Source: Telmatobacter sp. DSM 110680 (GTDB lineage Bacteria; Acidobacteriota; Terriglobia; Terriglobales; Acidobacteriaceae). Taken from it: 64,000 bases of DNA. The position numbers and the translations under genes are program-made. Position 1 is the stretch's first letter; every line of letters begins with the position of its first letter. The DNA lies in the NCBI RefSeq assembly GCF_039994875.1, contig NZ_CP121196.1, positions 868,001-932,000 of the forward strand, written 5' to 3'. This document shows positions 8,732 through 18,344 of this stretch, piece by piece. The notes under the pieces were generated by a model that did not search any database, was not told where the DNA came from, and was given only the letters and a program-made list of their open reading frames with translations.

Positions 8732-11392
8732 ATGCGAAAACTCCGTGCGCTTTGGATTCGCTTCACCGGCTTGCTGCGCCCTCGCCGCACCGACGACGAG
8801 TTTTCCCAAGAGCTCGACTCGCACATTGGCATGCACGTTGACGAAGCTCTGCGCTCCGGACTGAGTCCTGACGAAGCGCGCAGGCGAGCCCTCATTCAAC
8901 TCGGAGGCGTAGAACAAGTCCGCCAGGCACAGCGCGAACGCACCAGTCTTCCTTGGATCGAAAACCTGGTGCGCGATCTGCGTTATGCCGTTCGGAGGCT
9001 CGCCAAGCACCCCGCCGTTACTGCTATCGCCATCCTTTCGATCGGTCTCGGTATCGGCGCCAATGCCACCATTTTCTCGATGGTCAATCGATTCGTTCTG
9101 CGCCCAGCACCGATGGGCAACCCTACAACGCTGCTAGCATTGCACACCACACATGATGGCGATCGATGCTGCAATTCATTTTCGTGGCCTCTCTATACAG
9201 ATGTGCGCGATCAGGCCAGGTCCTTTGCCGGAGTGGCTGCCTATTACGAACTGATTCCCGCTTCGATTGGTGGTCCGGGAGAGCCGGAGCGCGTTTGGGG
9301 ACAGGGCGTGACCGCGAACTTCTTTGACGTCACAGAACTCCACATGGTGCTGGGCCGCGGTTTTACGCCCAGCGAGGAAAGCGCGCCCTCCGTCGTGCTG
9401 GGCGAAAATCTCTGGCGGCGCCGCTTCGACAGCGATCCTGCGCTTGTGGGTAAATCCGTTCATATCTCTGGCCGTAACTTTACGGTGGTTGGTATCGCGC
9501 CTCCTTCATTCCACGGAGCCGATCAGATCCTCTATACGGAGTTTTGGGTGCCGATAGGAAATATCGGAACGCTCGTCCCCACCGTTCCCGATCAAAAATC
9601 ACGGCAATTTCATTTCGTGGATGTGCTCGCTCGCCTCGCTCCCGGCGTCTCTCCCACACGGGCCTCTGTCGAGTTGAAAGGGATTGCTAGGCGTCTCGCA
9701 AGCGCCTATCCGGATACAGATAAAGGCAGCACTATTGTGTTTGAGCAAGCGGGCTCCTTGCCTTCCAACGTGCGCGGTCCCGTCATCCTCTTCTTCACAG
9801 CTTTGACGGTCGTTGTTCTACTCGTTCTCGCGATTGCCGGAGCCAACGTCGCCAATCTGCTGTTCGCGCAGGCCGCGTTGCGTCAGCGCGATATGGCTAT
9901 TCGGCTTGCAATGGGAGCAACGCGGGCCCGACTGCGCCGCCAGATGTTGATGGAGAGTGTTCTTCTCGGACTTGGTGGTGGTGCGACGGGAGTTCTTCTC
10001 TCCCTCTGGTCTACAAATATCCTCTCAGCGATGAGACTGCCCGCACCCGTGCCCATTGATGTCCGCATTGATGAGGACTGGCGCGTATTGGCCTTCGCAT
10101 TCGCACTCAGCGTTGTAAGCGGAGTGGTGCTGGGCGTAGCGCCTGCGTGGGCTGCCTCGCATCCACGGCTGGCAAATTCCCTGAAGGGCGAAGATGCGCT
10201 GGCGCGGCCTGGCCGCCCCCTCAGCCTGCGCAACATACTCATCGTGGTTCAGATCGCGATGTCGGTGGTTTTGCTTTCCCTCACGGGACTCTTCCTTCGG
10301 AGCCTCGGGAGCGCGGCAACAATTGATATCGGTTTCCGTCCACAAGGATTGCTCAAAATGTCAGTTGATCCGCGCGTTCACGGGTATACGGCAGAACGCA
10401 CGGCGCAGTTTTTCGGGCAGATCAGGCAACGCGTCGCGGCGCTCCCCGGCGTGGATGCGGTTGCCTGCACCGATGTCGCTCTCCTCTCGGATGGAAATCG
10501 CAGCGACGCATTTTCTGTCGCAGCTAACCCAGGGAGTGGTCCCGCGCCTGTCGACGCGGATCTCTATATGGTCACTCCTGGATTCTTCGACGTTATGGGC
10601 ATTCCGCGTCTATCGGGCAGCGACTTCGGCGACGAAAAATCCGCAGCGATCAACACAGCCGTGGTAAGCCAATCCTTTGCCGAGCGCGTCCTCGGGCAGA
10701 AAAATCCCCTTGGACAACGGATTACGGGAGGAGGCACCACCTACGAGATCATTGGTGTCGTCGGCAATGTCAAATCTCGATCTCTGGGCGAAGATATCCG
10801 TCCCGTGCTCTACCGCTCACTCAATCAAAGCATCGCAGCAGACCCTTCCCTGATGGGTTACACCCTGCTTGTGCACACTTCGCGCAATCCCGCATCGCTC
10901 GAGCAATCGGTGCGTCGCGAGATCCACGTCCTCGACCCAGCGATGGCTATTTATGGCGAAGAGACCATGGAAGAGCATGTGCGTACGGCATATTTCCTGC
11001 CGCGGCTTGCCGCCACGCTCTTTGGCGTTTTCGGCTTTATAGGACTGTTGCTCGCAGCGGTCGGTCTCTACGGCGTGATGAGTTACGCCGTTAGCCGCCG
11101 AACTCGCGAGATTGGAATCCGCATGGCGCTCGGGGCGCGTCCCGGCCTTGTCGAACGACTCGTCGTTCGACAGGGAATGGTGCTGGCCATCATCGCGATG
11201 GTAATCGGCTGGCCCGCCGCATGGATGCTTTCAAGACTCGCGTCGAGTTTTCTTTATGGAATTCAGCCGCACGATTCGCTGACTTTTACGATTGTCCCGC
11301 TGTTTCTTGCAGGAGTCGCGCTGGTTGCCTGCTGGCTTCCCGCGCGGCGTGCAGCTTCCATCGATCCCGTGCAGGCATTGCGCACGGAATAG
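8732..11392 (+). CDS. ADOP family ABC-type permease (second of four)
   Basis: 886 aa. The open frame extends upstream to 8552, but the start is placed at ATG 8732 because TAGGAGAGG stands 4 bp before it and the protein then begins MRKLRALWIRF like its paralogues. It has the same order as the first: helical prefix (DDEFSQELDSHIGMHVDEAL ... ALIQLGG), TM1 (AILSIGLGIGANATIFSMVN), MacB-like domain, FtsX domain (RDMAIRLAMGATRARLRRQ), second periplasmic domain, second FtsX domain ([15 protein letters not shown]). The spacer from the previous stop codon is 8 bp. Substrate unknown; the divergent periplasmic domains suggest distinct ligands or partners. Confidence 0.93.
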   Translation: MRKLRALWIRFTGLLRPRRTDDEFSQELDSHIGMHVDEALRSGLSPDEARRRALIQLGGVEQVRQAQRERTSLPWIENLVRDLRYAVRRLAKHPAVTAIAILSIGLGIGANATIFSMVNRFVLRPAPMGNPTTLLALHTTHDGDRCCNSFSWPLYTDVRDQARSFAGVAAYYELIPASIGGPGEPERVWGQGVTANFFDVTELHMVLGRGFTPSEESAPSVVLGENLWRRRFDSDPALVGKSVHISGRNFTVVGIAPPSFHGADQILYTEFWVPIGNIGTLVPTVPDQKSRQFHFVDVLARLAPGVSPTRASVELKGIARRLASAYPDTDKGSTIVFEQAGSLPSNVRGPVILFFTALTVVVLLVLAIAGANVANLLFAQAALRQRDMAIRLAMGATRARLRRQMLMESVLLGLGGGATGVLLSLWSTNILSAMRLPAPVPIDVRIDEDWRVLAFAFALSVVSGVVLGVAPAWAASHPRLANSLKGEDALARPGRPLSLRNILIVVQIAMSVVLLSLTGLFLRSLGSAATIDIGFRPQGLLKMSVDPRVHGYTAERTAQFFGQIRQRVAALPGVDAVACTDVALLSDGNRSDAFSVAANPGSGPAPVDADLYMVTPGFFDVMGIPRLSGSDFGDEKSAAINTAVVSQSFAERVLGQKNPLGQRITGGGTTYEIIGVVGNVKSRSLGEDIRPVLYRSLNQSIAADPSLMGYTLLVHTSRNPASLEQSVRREIHVLDPAMAIYGEETMEEHVRTAYFLPRLAATLFGVFGFIGLLLAAVGLYGVMSYAVSRRTREIGIRMALGARPGLVERLVVRQGMVLAIIAMVIGWPAAWMLSRLASSFLYGIQPHDSLTFTIVPLFLAGVALVACWLPARRAASIDPVQALRTE

Positions 11393-11402
11393 GAGATTAC
11401 CC

Positions 11403-14063
11403 ATGAGGTCACTCAAGGCGTTGTGGCTGCGATTTCGCGGCGTCTTTGTACGCCGGAAGGCTATGGAATTTGACGCCGAGCTGGAAAGTCATATCGCAAT
11501 GGACGCTGACGACGCGATGCGCGCCGGACTTAGCAGCGAAGAAGCGCATCGCCAGGCTCTGCTGCGGCTGGGCGGCGTCGAGCAGACCCGGCAGGCATTT
11601 CGAGACCGTGCCACTCTCCCGCCCGTCGAAAGCGTATTGCAAGACCTCAGCTTTGCCGTGCGTCAGATGCGCCGTGCGCCGGGTTTCACGATCACCGCGG
11701 TGCTGACCCTGGCCCTCGGCATCGGCGCAAATGCGATCATCTACACCCTTGTCGATTGCATCTTGTTGCGCCCGTTGCCCTACGCTCGCCAGGATCGCCT
11801 CGTGCGTATTTCCGGTGAGAATTCGCCAACCTTCCCCAAAGGCTGGATTCGCGAGCTTGGCGCGCATGCGACTGCGCTCAAGGCCGTCGCAGGTTATGGG
11901 CCCGATGCCGAATCGAACATCTCAGAGTCCGATATACCTGATCGCGTTTTCGGCGCGATGGTCACTGTGAACTCCTTCGACACGCTGGGAATTCATCCCG
12001 AACTCGGCAGCTTCTTTTCCGCAGCGGACGCGAATGCAGGTGAGGATCACGATGTCGTCCTCAGCTACGGCTATTGGCGACAGCACTTCGACGCGGATCC
12101 CTCGGCAATCGGACGGCAGATCCGCATTGACGGCGTGTCGCGCAGAATTATTGGGGTGATGCCGATCGGTGTTCACTTTCCTTACGCTGACACGCAATTC
12201 GTGATTCCAGTTTCCTACCGCGGCGGCGATGTCTTCGATCCCTGGAGCGATTTCAATCTTCGCGCATTTGGGCGACTCGCAGATGGAGCCACTCCCGCGC
12301 AAGCGCAGGCAGAGTTGCGCAGGCTGCATGCGGTGCTCCTTCCCATTTTCCCTTTTCGGATGCCGGACATCTGGGCTTCGGATATGACGGCCGTGCCGCT
12401 GCTCGAATCGCAGACCGGCTCGATGCGTCCGCGGCTGCTGCTGCTATTCGGCGCAGTGGGACTTATTCTTCTGATTGCCTGCGCGAATGTGGCCAACCTC
12501 ATGCTGGCGCGCGCCACTGCGCGTGAGCGCGAGATTGCGGTCCGCAGCGCTCTGGGCGCTTCGGGACGTCGGCTTGTCCAGCAACTCCTGTCAGAAAGCG
12601 TCGTCATGGGATTGACGGCCGGCGCCGTGGGCCTCGGCGCGGCTCTCGCGAGTCTCAGGCTGTTTGTGCATCTGTTACCGGCAGATACACCGCGCATTCA
12701 GGATGTGTCGCTGCATTTCGGAGATATCACGTTCACGCTCTGTGCATCCGTACTCGCCGGACTAATGTTTGGCCTCATCCCATCGATCAAGATGGCCTCG
12801 ATGAACTTGCTGAGTACGCTTCGAATCGGCGGCAGAACTCTGCTGGGCACCGGTTCGCGATTCGGCCTGTCCATGTTCCTGGTCGTAGCGCAGATCGGCC
12901 TCACCGTTGTAGTGATCACTGCAGCCGGATTGGTGCTGCACAGCTTGTATCGGCTCACCCGCGTCGATCCGGGATTCCGTGCAGACCATACCGTTACCGC
13001 CGAGGTTTCGCTGGATGCGGCAGCCTGCAAGCAAAAAGGGCGCTGCCAATCCTTCTTCACATCTCTGCTGGATCGGGCGCAAGGGATTGCCGGCGTGGAG
13101 AGCGCGGCACTAGTCGACTCGCTACCATTGAGCGGTCGCGAAAATAACTATATTTACGACGCAGAAGATCATCCGCGTGATGCACGGCAGGGAGCACGCC
13201 TTGCCACGAGCCGCATTGTTTCTACCGGCTACTTCAACGTGCTGAATCTCCATCTGCTTCGCGGACGCTTGCTCGATGCACAGGATGCCTCGGGCACCAC
13301 CCAAGCTGTGGTCGTCAACGAGAGCATTGCGCAGCGGCTCTGGCCCAATCAGGACCCGCTGGGCAAGCACCTGTTGAGTGTCGAGGATGAAAGCGCTCCG
13401 GCGGTGTGGAACGCCGAAAAGGCATCGATCGTTGTGGGGGTTGTGCGCAACGCGCGGGAAGGCGGTCTGGAAGAGGGATTCAAGGACGAGGTTTTTCTTC
13501 CGATGACACCGAGCCGTGAACAGCCGGTGATGTACGCAATGCTGCGTACGCACACCACCGCTTCTGAAGCTGCGGCAGGTCTTCGTAGCGCCGTGGCGGG
13601 CATCGACTCGCTGGTGCCGATCACGCGCGTGCGCTCTCTCGATGAGGTCGTTGCGACGTCGGTCGCCGCTCCGCGAGCTCTGGCGATGTTGCTGGTTGGA
13701 TTTGGCGGTCTGGCCGTGATCATCGGCGCCGTCGGCGTTTATAGCCTCATCTCGTATATGGTTAGCTGGCGCACGCGGGAGATCGGGCTACGCCTGGCAT
13801 TAGGCGCGCAGCGGTGGCAGATCGTGTTGAGCGTCGTGCGGCAGAGTCTCATTCTCGCCGGAGCCGGATGCGTGATCGGACTCGCGGGTTCCGTCGCACT
13901 CAGCCGTCTGCTGCATAGCTTCCTCTTTGAGGTCAGCACGCTAGATCCCGTGACGTTCTGCCTCATTCCTCTTTTGATGGCGCTCGTCGCGCTTGTTGCC
14001 GCGTGGATTCCCGCACGCCGCGCCGCTGCCGTCGATCCCATGGAGGCACTGAGAGCAGACTAG
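11403..14063 (+). CDS. ADOP family ABC-type permease (third of four)
   Basis: 886 aa. The frame is open from 11292, but ATG 11403 is preceded by TAGGAG (the previous stop codon plus GAG) and gives the conserved MRSLKALWLRFRGVF start. The helical prefix is EFDAELESHIAMDADDAMRAG ... ALLRLGGVEQ (read in two parts). TM1 is TITAVLTLALGIGANAIIYT. The loops EREIAVRSALGASGRRLVQQ and TREIGLRLALGAQRWQ mark the two FtsX domains. The C-terminus ARRAAAVDPMEALRAD is the family's conserved end. Ten bp separate it from the second permease. Confidence 0.93.
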   Translation: MRSLKALWLRFRGVFVRRKAMEFDAELESHIAMDADDAMRAGLSSEEAHRQALLRLGGVEQTRQAFRDRATLPPVESVLQDLSFAVRQMRRAPGFTITAVLTLALGIGANAIIYTLVDCILLRPLPYARQDRLVRISGENSPTFPKGWIRELGAHATALKAVAGYGPDAESNISESDIPDRVFGAMVTVNSFDTLGIHPELGSFFSAADANAGEDHDVVLSYGYWRQHFDADPSAIGRQIRIDGVSRRIIGVMPIGVHFPYADTQFVIPVSYRGGDVFDPWSDFNLRAFGRLADGATPAQAQAELRRLHAVLLPIFPFRMPDIWASDMTAVPLLESQTGSMRPRLLLLFGAVGLILLIACANVANLMLARATAREREIAVRSALGASGRRLVQQLLSESVVMGLTAGAVGLGAALASLRLFVHLLPADTPRIQDVSLHFGDITFTLCASVLAGLMFGLIPSIKMASMNLLSTLRIGGRTLLGTGSRFGLSMFLVVAQIGLTVVVITAAGLVLHSLYRLTRVDPGFRADHTVTAEVSLDAAACKQKGRCQSFFTSLLDRAQGIAGVESAALVDSLPLSGRENNYIYDAEDHPRDARQGARLATSRIVSTGYFNVLNLHLLRGRLLDAQDASGTTQAVVVNESIAQRLWPNQDPLGKHLLSVEDESAPAVWNAEKASIVVGVVRNAREGGLEEGFKDEVFLPMTPSREQPVMYAMLRTHTTASEAAAGLRSAVAGIDSLVPITRVRSLDEVVATSVAAPRALAMLLVGFGGLAVIIGAVGVYSLISYMVSWRTREIGLRLALGAQRWQIVLSVVRQSLILAGAGCVIGLAGSVALSRLLHSFLFEVSTLDPVTFCLIPLLMALVALVAAWIPARRAAAVDPMEALRAD

Positions 14064-14072
14064 GAGGTCGGA

Positions 14073-16706
14073 ATGCCAAAGATACGTGCGCTATGGTTCA
14101 GGCTCTGTGCGCTGTTCTCGCCGCATCGAAGCGTCGAACAGTTTGACGCGGAACTCGAGAGCCACATCGAACAAGACATCGACGAAGCGGTTCGATCAGG
14201 TCTGAATAAGTCCGAAGCTCGTCGGCAGGCGCTCCTGCGTCTCGGAGGCGCCGAACAAGCTCGCCAGGCTTATCGCGACCGGGCCACGCTGCCCTGGCTT
14301 GAGAGCGTGCTGCGCGACGTTCGTTATGCATTGCGGGGTTTTCGGCGAAATCCAGTGTTTGCAGTCGCAGCGATTCTTACGCTCGCGCTTGGAATCGGCA
14401 CGACGGCTGCGGTCTTCAGCGTGGTCGATCGCATCCTGTTTCGGCCGCTGCCTTATGCGCACGACGATCGGCTGGTGTCGGTGGGACTTACCGCTCCGAT
14501 CATTCCGCAGGAGTTCGTGCTGGGAGGGTGGTACTACGAATGGCGCGATCATCAGACACCCTTCGCCGCACTCACCTCTGAGGCCGGCGTGAATGCATGC
14601 GATTTGACCGAACACAATCCGGCGCATCTGAGCTGTGCCAGCGTGGACGCCAATTTCCTTCCCTGCCTTGGAATCTCGCCCATCCTTGGCCGCAATTTCA
14701 TTTCCGAGGAAGATCGGCCCAATGGTCCGAAGGTCGCGTTGATTTCGTACAGTTTGTGGAGCAGCCATTTCAATCGTGACCCTGGCGTTGTGAACCGGCT
14801 GATCGATATCGATGGCAGTCAGGTGCGGGTGATCGGCGTGTTGCCCAGTAACTTCGAGATGCCTGCATTGGAGCAAGCCGATCTGCTGGTGCCGCAAGCG
14901 GTCGACGAAAGCAAGGTAGAACCGGATCGGGTGATGTTTGCCTTCGCGCGACTCAAACCAGGCATCACGGTGGCGCAAGCAGCGGAGCAACTGCAACCCG
15001 AGTTCAACTACGCTCTTAGCCAGGCGCCCGCCCGCTTTCGCAGTGAGGTACACCTCCGCGTGCGCTCGGTACGAGAGCGGCAGATGCAGGATGCCCGCGA
15101 GGCAGCATGGGTATTGTTTGGAGCCGTGTTGGCCGTGTTGCTGATTGCCTGCGCCAACGTGGCAAGCCTTTTGTTAACGCGCGCCACGGCACGTGAGCGG
15201 GAACTAGCCGTGCGTTCAGCGCTGGGAGCGAGCCGAAATCGATTAATCCGCCAGGCACTCGTCGAGTCAATAATTCTGTCCGTATCGGGCACCGCGGCGG
15301 GATGTGCCCTGGCCCAGGGACTGTTGTACGTGTTCGTTGCCATGGCGCCTTTGGGCCTGCCGTTTCTCCACCGCGCCCAGTTGGATGGGCGCATCTTAGT
15401 CTTCACTGTGGTGCTTGCGTTAATGTGTGGGCTGGCGTTCGGGATCATTCCTGCTCTGCAACGACCACGTTCCATTGCTCTGGCTGCGCGAGCACTGCCT
15501 TTGGGCGCGCGGGCCGGGATGCGGAGGATATTGGTCGCTGGCCAGATTGCCGTCAGCATGATCCTGCTTGCCGGGGCTGCGCTGCTGGTGCGCAGCTTTA
15601 CGAGCTTGCAGATGCAACCACTCGGCATGCAGACGTCTGGCGTGGTCACGGCAAGCATTTCTTTGAACCGGTACACATTCACCACGCCGCAGTCGCGGAT
15701 GCAGTTCTTCCTGCAGGCTGAAGCGGCACTGCGAAGGCTGCCTGGAGTGGCTGCGCTGGCACTCAGCGACACGGTACCTCCGGGCGGCTATCATCGCGAC
15801 CACATTTACAACATCATGGAGGTTGCGGGGCGTCCTCCGTTGACGGGCGGAACGGGTGGTATGGTGGCATGGCGTTGGGTAACCCCTGATTACTTCAAGG
15901 CCCTCGATATACCAATTCTGCGCGGGCAGAATTTCACTGAAACGCAGCGCACATCAAACGAACACTTCATGATTATTAGCAGTTCACTGGCTTCGCGATT
16001 GTTTCCCGGCCAGAATCCGCTGGGCCAGCGCGTGAAGCCGGTGCCGGGCGGCCCCTGGTTCACAGTCGAGGGCGTGGCGGCAAACGTCAAAAACTCCGGG
16101 CTTAGCGAGGAGGATGAGCCGGAGTATTACCAATTGTGGCGAGCTGAAGCGGAGGATTGGCAACAGCCGCATTCGGCAGCGTTTGTGGTGAAGACAACAC
16201 TTCCACCAACTGCGATGTCAGAATGGATCCGAACGCAAGTGAGCGCCCTCGATCCAACAGTGCCTGTGGAGATTGAGACGTTGAACGAGCGTGTAAGCGG
16301 GCTCGCCGATCGCCCCCGGTTCGAGACAGCATTGATCAGTTTCTTTGCGGGCATAGGATTGTTGATGGCCATCATCGGGCTTTATGGAGTTGTATCGTTC
16401 ATGGCTGTACAGCGCACGCAGGAGATCGGCATTCGAATGGCACTCGGCGCAACGCACGCTGATGTTTTGCGTCTCATCTTGAGCGAAGGCTTTCGCCTGG
16501 TCCTGATCGGTGGTGCAATTGGGCTGCTAGCGGCGCTCGTGTTATCGCGCGTCCTCCAAAGTGTGCTTTTCAGTGTCAGCCCGCACGATCCTGCAAGCTT
16601 CGCCGCTGTCACGGTCCTTTTGGCGCTGGTGGCTCTGATCGCGATTCTGATCCCTGCGCGCTCCGCAATGAAAACGGATCCTGTGACCGCGCTGCGCTGG
16701 GAGTAA
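14073..16706 (+). CDS. ADOP family ABC-type permease (fourth of four)
   Basis: 877 aa, last permease of the operon. TAGGAGG from the previous stop codon lies 5 bp before ATG 14073. The helical prefix (EQFDAELESHIEQDIDEAVR ... [10 protein letters not shown]) is close to those of the first and third copies. TM1 is VAAILTLALGIGTTAAVFSV. The FtsX loop signatures are ERELAVRSALGASRNRLIRQ and [18 protein letters not shown]. The end is ARSAMKTDPVTALRWE, slightly divergent from ARRAASIDP in the others. A methyltransferase-like gene follows after 51 bp. Confidence 0.93.
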   Translation: MPKIRALWFRLCALFSPHRSVEQFDAELESHIEQDIDEAVRSGLNKSEARRQALLRLGGAEQARQAYRDRATLPWLESVLRDVRYALRGFRRNPVFAVAAILTLALGIGTTAAVFSVVDRILFRPLPYAHDDRLVSVGLTAPIIPQEFVLGGWYYEWRDHQTPFAALTSEAGVNACDLTEHNPAHLSCASVDANFLPCLGISPILGRNFISEEDRPNGPKVALISYSLWSSHFNRDPGVVNRLIDIDGSQVRVIGVLPSNFEMPALEQADLLVPQAVDESKVEPDRVMFAFARLKPGITVAQAAEQLQPEFNYALSQAPARFRSEVHLRVRSVRERQMQDAREAAWVLFGAVLAVLLIACANVASLLLTRATARERELAVRSALGASRNRLIRQALVESIILSVSGTAAGCALAQGLLYVFVAMAPLGLPFLHRAQLDGRILVFTVVLALMCGLAFGIIPALQRPRSIALAARALPLGARAGMRRILVAGQIAVSMILLAGAALLVRSFTSLQMQPLGMQTSGVVTASISLNRYTFTTPQSRMQFFLQAEAALRRLPGVAALALSDTVPPGGYHRDHIYNIMEVAGRPPLTGGTGGMVAWRWVTPDYFKALDIPILRGQNFTETQRTSNEHFMIISSSLASRLFPGQNPLGQRVKPVPGGPWFTVEGVAANVKNSGLSEEDEPEYYQLWRAEAEDWQQPHSAAFVVKTTLPPTAMSEWIRTQVSALDPTVPVEIETLNERVSGLADRPRFETALISFFAGIGLLMAIIGLYGVVSFMAVQRTQEIGIRMALGATHADVLRLILSEGFRLVLIGGAIGLLAALVLSRVLQSVLFSVSPHDPASFAAVTVLLALVALIAILIPARSAMKTDPVTALRWE

Positions 16707-16757
16707 AGAGCCGTCGTATCGCTGCGTCGGATGATAAACTCCGGCGCAAGGATATAC

Positions 16758-17501
16758 ATGCGAGCGAGTGCAATTGAGTTCCGGCTGCGAATGCTTATCA
16801 ACGCGGCCATAATCATTCTTGGATTCTGGGCGCCTTGGATCGAGCCTTGGCACATCGGCCGCCGCATCTCACTGCTGGAGTGGCTTGCACTCGAGCTCAG
16901 TCGCACCGGCATCGCGTCCTTCTCAACCGGAACAACCGCACTTCTCATCTTGGCCTCGCTGATCGCAGCCAAAGCGGTCCTTTTTCGCGTCTGGGGAGCG
17001 GCCTATCTTGGCCCCACCACGGTAAACAGCGGCAGCATGGTGGCCGGCGAAGTAATGGCCGACGGTCCGTATCGCTACATGCGCAACCCTCTCTACATCG
17101 GCCTTTTGTGCATGGTCATCGCATTGGCGTTCCTGATGCCGGTCACCGGAGCAGCATTTGCCTTAATCCTCATCACTGCCTTCTCCATCCGGCTTACTCT
17201 CGGCGAGGAAGCATTTCTCACCGCGAAGATAGGCGAGCCTTACGCTGCTTACCTCCATGCAGTGCCTCGCTTCATTCCGCGATTTCGCGGCGCACCCGTG
17301 CCGGCAGGCACAAAGCCGCAATGGCTCCGCGCCTTCGTGGCAGAGCTAACGCCCATCGGCGTCCTTGTCGCGATTATTGTTTATGCGCGCAACTATGATC
17401 CGCAACTGACGGGCCGCATCATCCTCATCTTTTTCGGAGCGTCCCTGGTGGTGCGCGCATTTCTGCCGCGCGTGAACGTTAACCCCGAGCCGATGAAGTA
17501 G
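16758..17501 (+). CDS. Membrane isoprenylcysteine carboxyl methyltransferase-like protein
   Basis: 247 aa multi-pass membrane protein of the ICMT/PEMT-like family. The SAM-binding signature is seen as GPYRYMRNPLYIG plus the downstream GEEAFLTAKIGEPYAAYLHA and VPRFIP. About five to six hydrophobic segments surround it. The frame opens at 16731, but ATG 16758 has AAGGAT 6 bp upstream and is preferred. Bacterial members methylate unidentified membrane or isoprenoid substrates; true prenylcysteine methylation is not implied. It follows the permease operon by 51 bp and could be co-transcribed. Its 3' end overlaps the convergent DUF4260 gene by 23 bp. Confidence 0.82.
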   Translation: MRASAIEFRLRMLINAAIIILGFWAPWIEPWHIGRRISLLEWLALELSRTGIASFSTGTTALLILASLIAAKAVLFRVWGAAYLGPTTVNSGSMVAGEVMADGPYRYMRNPLYIGLLCMVIALAFLMPVTGAAFALILITAFSIRLTLGEEAFLTAKIGEPYAAYLHAVPRFIPRFRGAPVPAGTKPQWLRAFVAELTPIGVLVAIIVYARNYDPQLTGRIILIFFGASLVVRAFLPRVNVNPEPMK

Positions 17502-17910
17502 CGTTACGCTTTCCCAGGCGGCCAAGGTGCGTGAATCCGAATCCGTCTGAATACTTCAGGCCGTATCCCAGCATCCGATCCACTCCGATGTGATTAGCCC
17601 AGATGAGCGCGAACGGCAGAACTGCATTCACATGCAGAACCAATCCACTCAACGCCAGCACTCCCGGCACAACATAGGCGTGCACCGCGTTGTAACACCG
17701 CGCACCCCAACATGGCCGGTAAAGATAGCCCAGCATCGACAGGTCGGGCGTCAGCCACAGCGCCGCAAACAGCCACCAGCTCGCGCCCGTCCGCGCATAC
17801 AGCACCGCAGTCACGGCGGCTACCGCCAAGCCTTCAAGTCGAAGCAACGTGAGCACCGATCCGGTAGCCGCGGCACTCGTTTGAATCAGGGCGTTCGTTT
17901 GAGTTGCCAT
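17479..17910 (-). CDS. DUF4260 family membrane protein
   Basis: 143 aa hydrophobic protein matching the DUF4260 pattern: LLRLEGLAVAAVTAVLY, SWWLFAALWLTPDLSMLGYL, YNAVHAYVVPGVLALSGLVL, LIWANHIGVDRMLGYGLKY and GFGFTHLGRLG. About four membrane helices are expected. The frame is open to 18030, but ATG 17910 is preceded by AGAGGA and gives a family-sized protein; the upstream extension runs through the HU terminator and is rejected. Function unknown. The 3' end overlaps the convergent methyltransferase gene. Confidence 0.82.
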   Translation of the reverse strand: MATQTNALIQTSAAATGSVLTLLRLEGLAVAAVTAVLYARTGASWWLFAALWLTPDLSMLGYLYRPCWGARCYNAVHAYVVPGVLALSGLVLHVNAVLPFALIWANHIGVDRMLGYGLKYSDGFGFTHLGRLGKRNATSSARG

Positions 17911-17987
17911 TCCTCTTCGATGTATGCAACCCGCAAAGGTGCGCAAATTTTCAGTGCAGATTTCCAAAGGAACAGAATCGCGCAATG

Positions 17988-18021
17988 AAGAAGGGGAAGA
18001 GCGCGAGCTCTTCCCCTTCTT
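17988..18021 (-). terminator. Intrinsic terminator of the HU gene
   Basis: A perfect 15-bp stem (17988-18002 and 18007-18021, arms of AAGAAGGGGAAGAGC type) with a GCGA tetraloop lies 26 bp after the HU stop codon. It ends in CTTCTT on the minus strand rather than a long T tract. Confidence 0.75.
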
Positions 18022-18047
18022 GTACGGCACCCTTCAGGAAAAGGGAA

Positions 18048-18344
18048 CTACTTCTTTGGCGGCGCGATGGTGTCCTTGGCCGACTTCGCCACGCGGAACT
18101 TCACCACGGTCTTCGCCTTGATCTTGATTGCCTCGCCCGTCTGCGGGTTGCGGCCCATGCGCGCTTTGCGCTCCGCCTTTACGAGGCGGCCGATGCCGGG
18201 GATTACGAATACGCCGTTCTTCTTCGTCTCCTTGATTGCTGTTTCAGCCAGAAGATCAAGGAAAGCGGCCGATTGTTTGTTGGTCAGTTCGAGCTTCTCG
18301 GCCATATGCCGGGTAAGTCCAGTCTTGGTCATTCCAGTTGCCAT
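18048..18344 (-). CDS. hup: HU-family nucleoid DNA-binding protein
   Basis: 98 aa histone-like protein that bends and compacts DNA as a dimer. It starts MATGMTKTGLTRHMAEKL and carries the helical body (AAFLDLLAETAIKETKKNG), then the beta-arm region with the family signature VIPGIGRLVKAERKARMGRN and NPQTGEAIKIKAK. The C-terminus is Lys-rich (KSAKDTIAPPKK). Size is that of normal HU (about 90 aa) plus a short basic tail. AAGGAGAA precedes the ATG at 18344. It is followed by a strong terminator and preceded by about 380 bp without a gene. Confidence 0.95.
   Translation of the reverse strand: MATGMTKTGLTRHMAEKLELTNKQSAAFLDLLAETAIKETKKNGVFVIPGIGRLVKAERKARMGRNPQTGEAIKIKAKTVVKFRVAKSAKDTIAPPKK

Noticed and set aside
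6054..16706. Annotating the ADOP genes as MacB-type macrolide exporters
   Set aside because: They lack an ATPase domain and a partner gene and are duplicated permeases with a helical prefix; the MacB label would overstate function.
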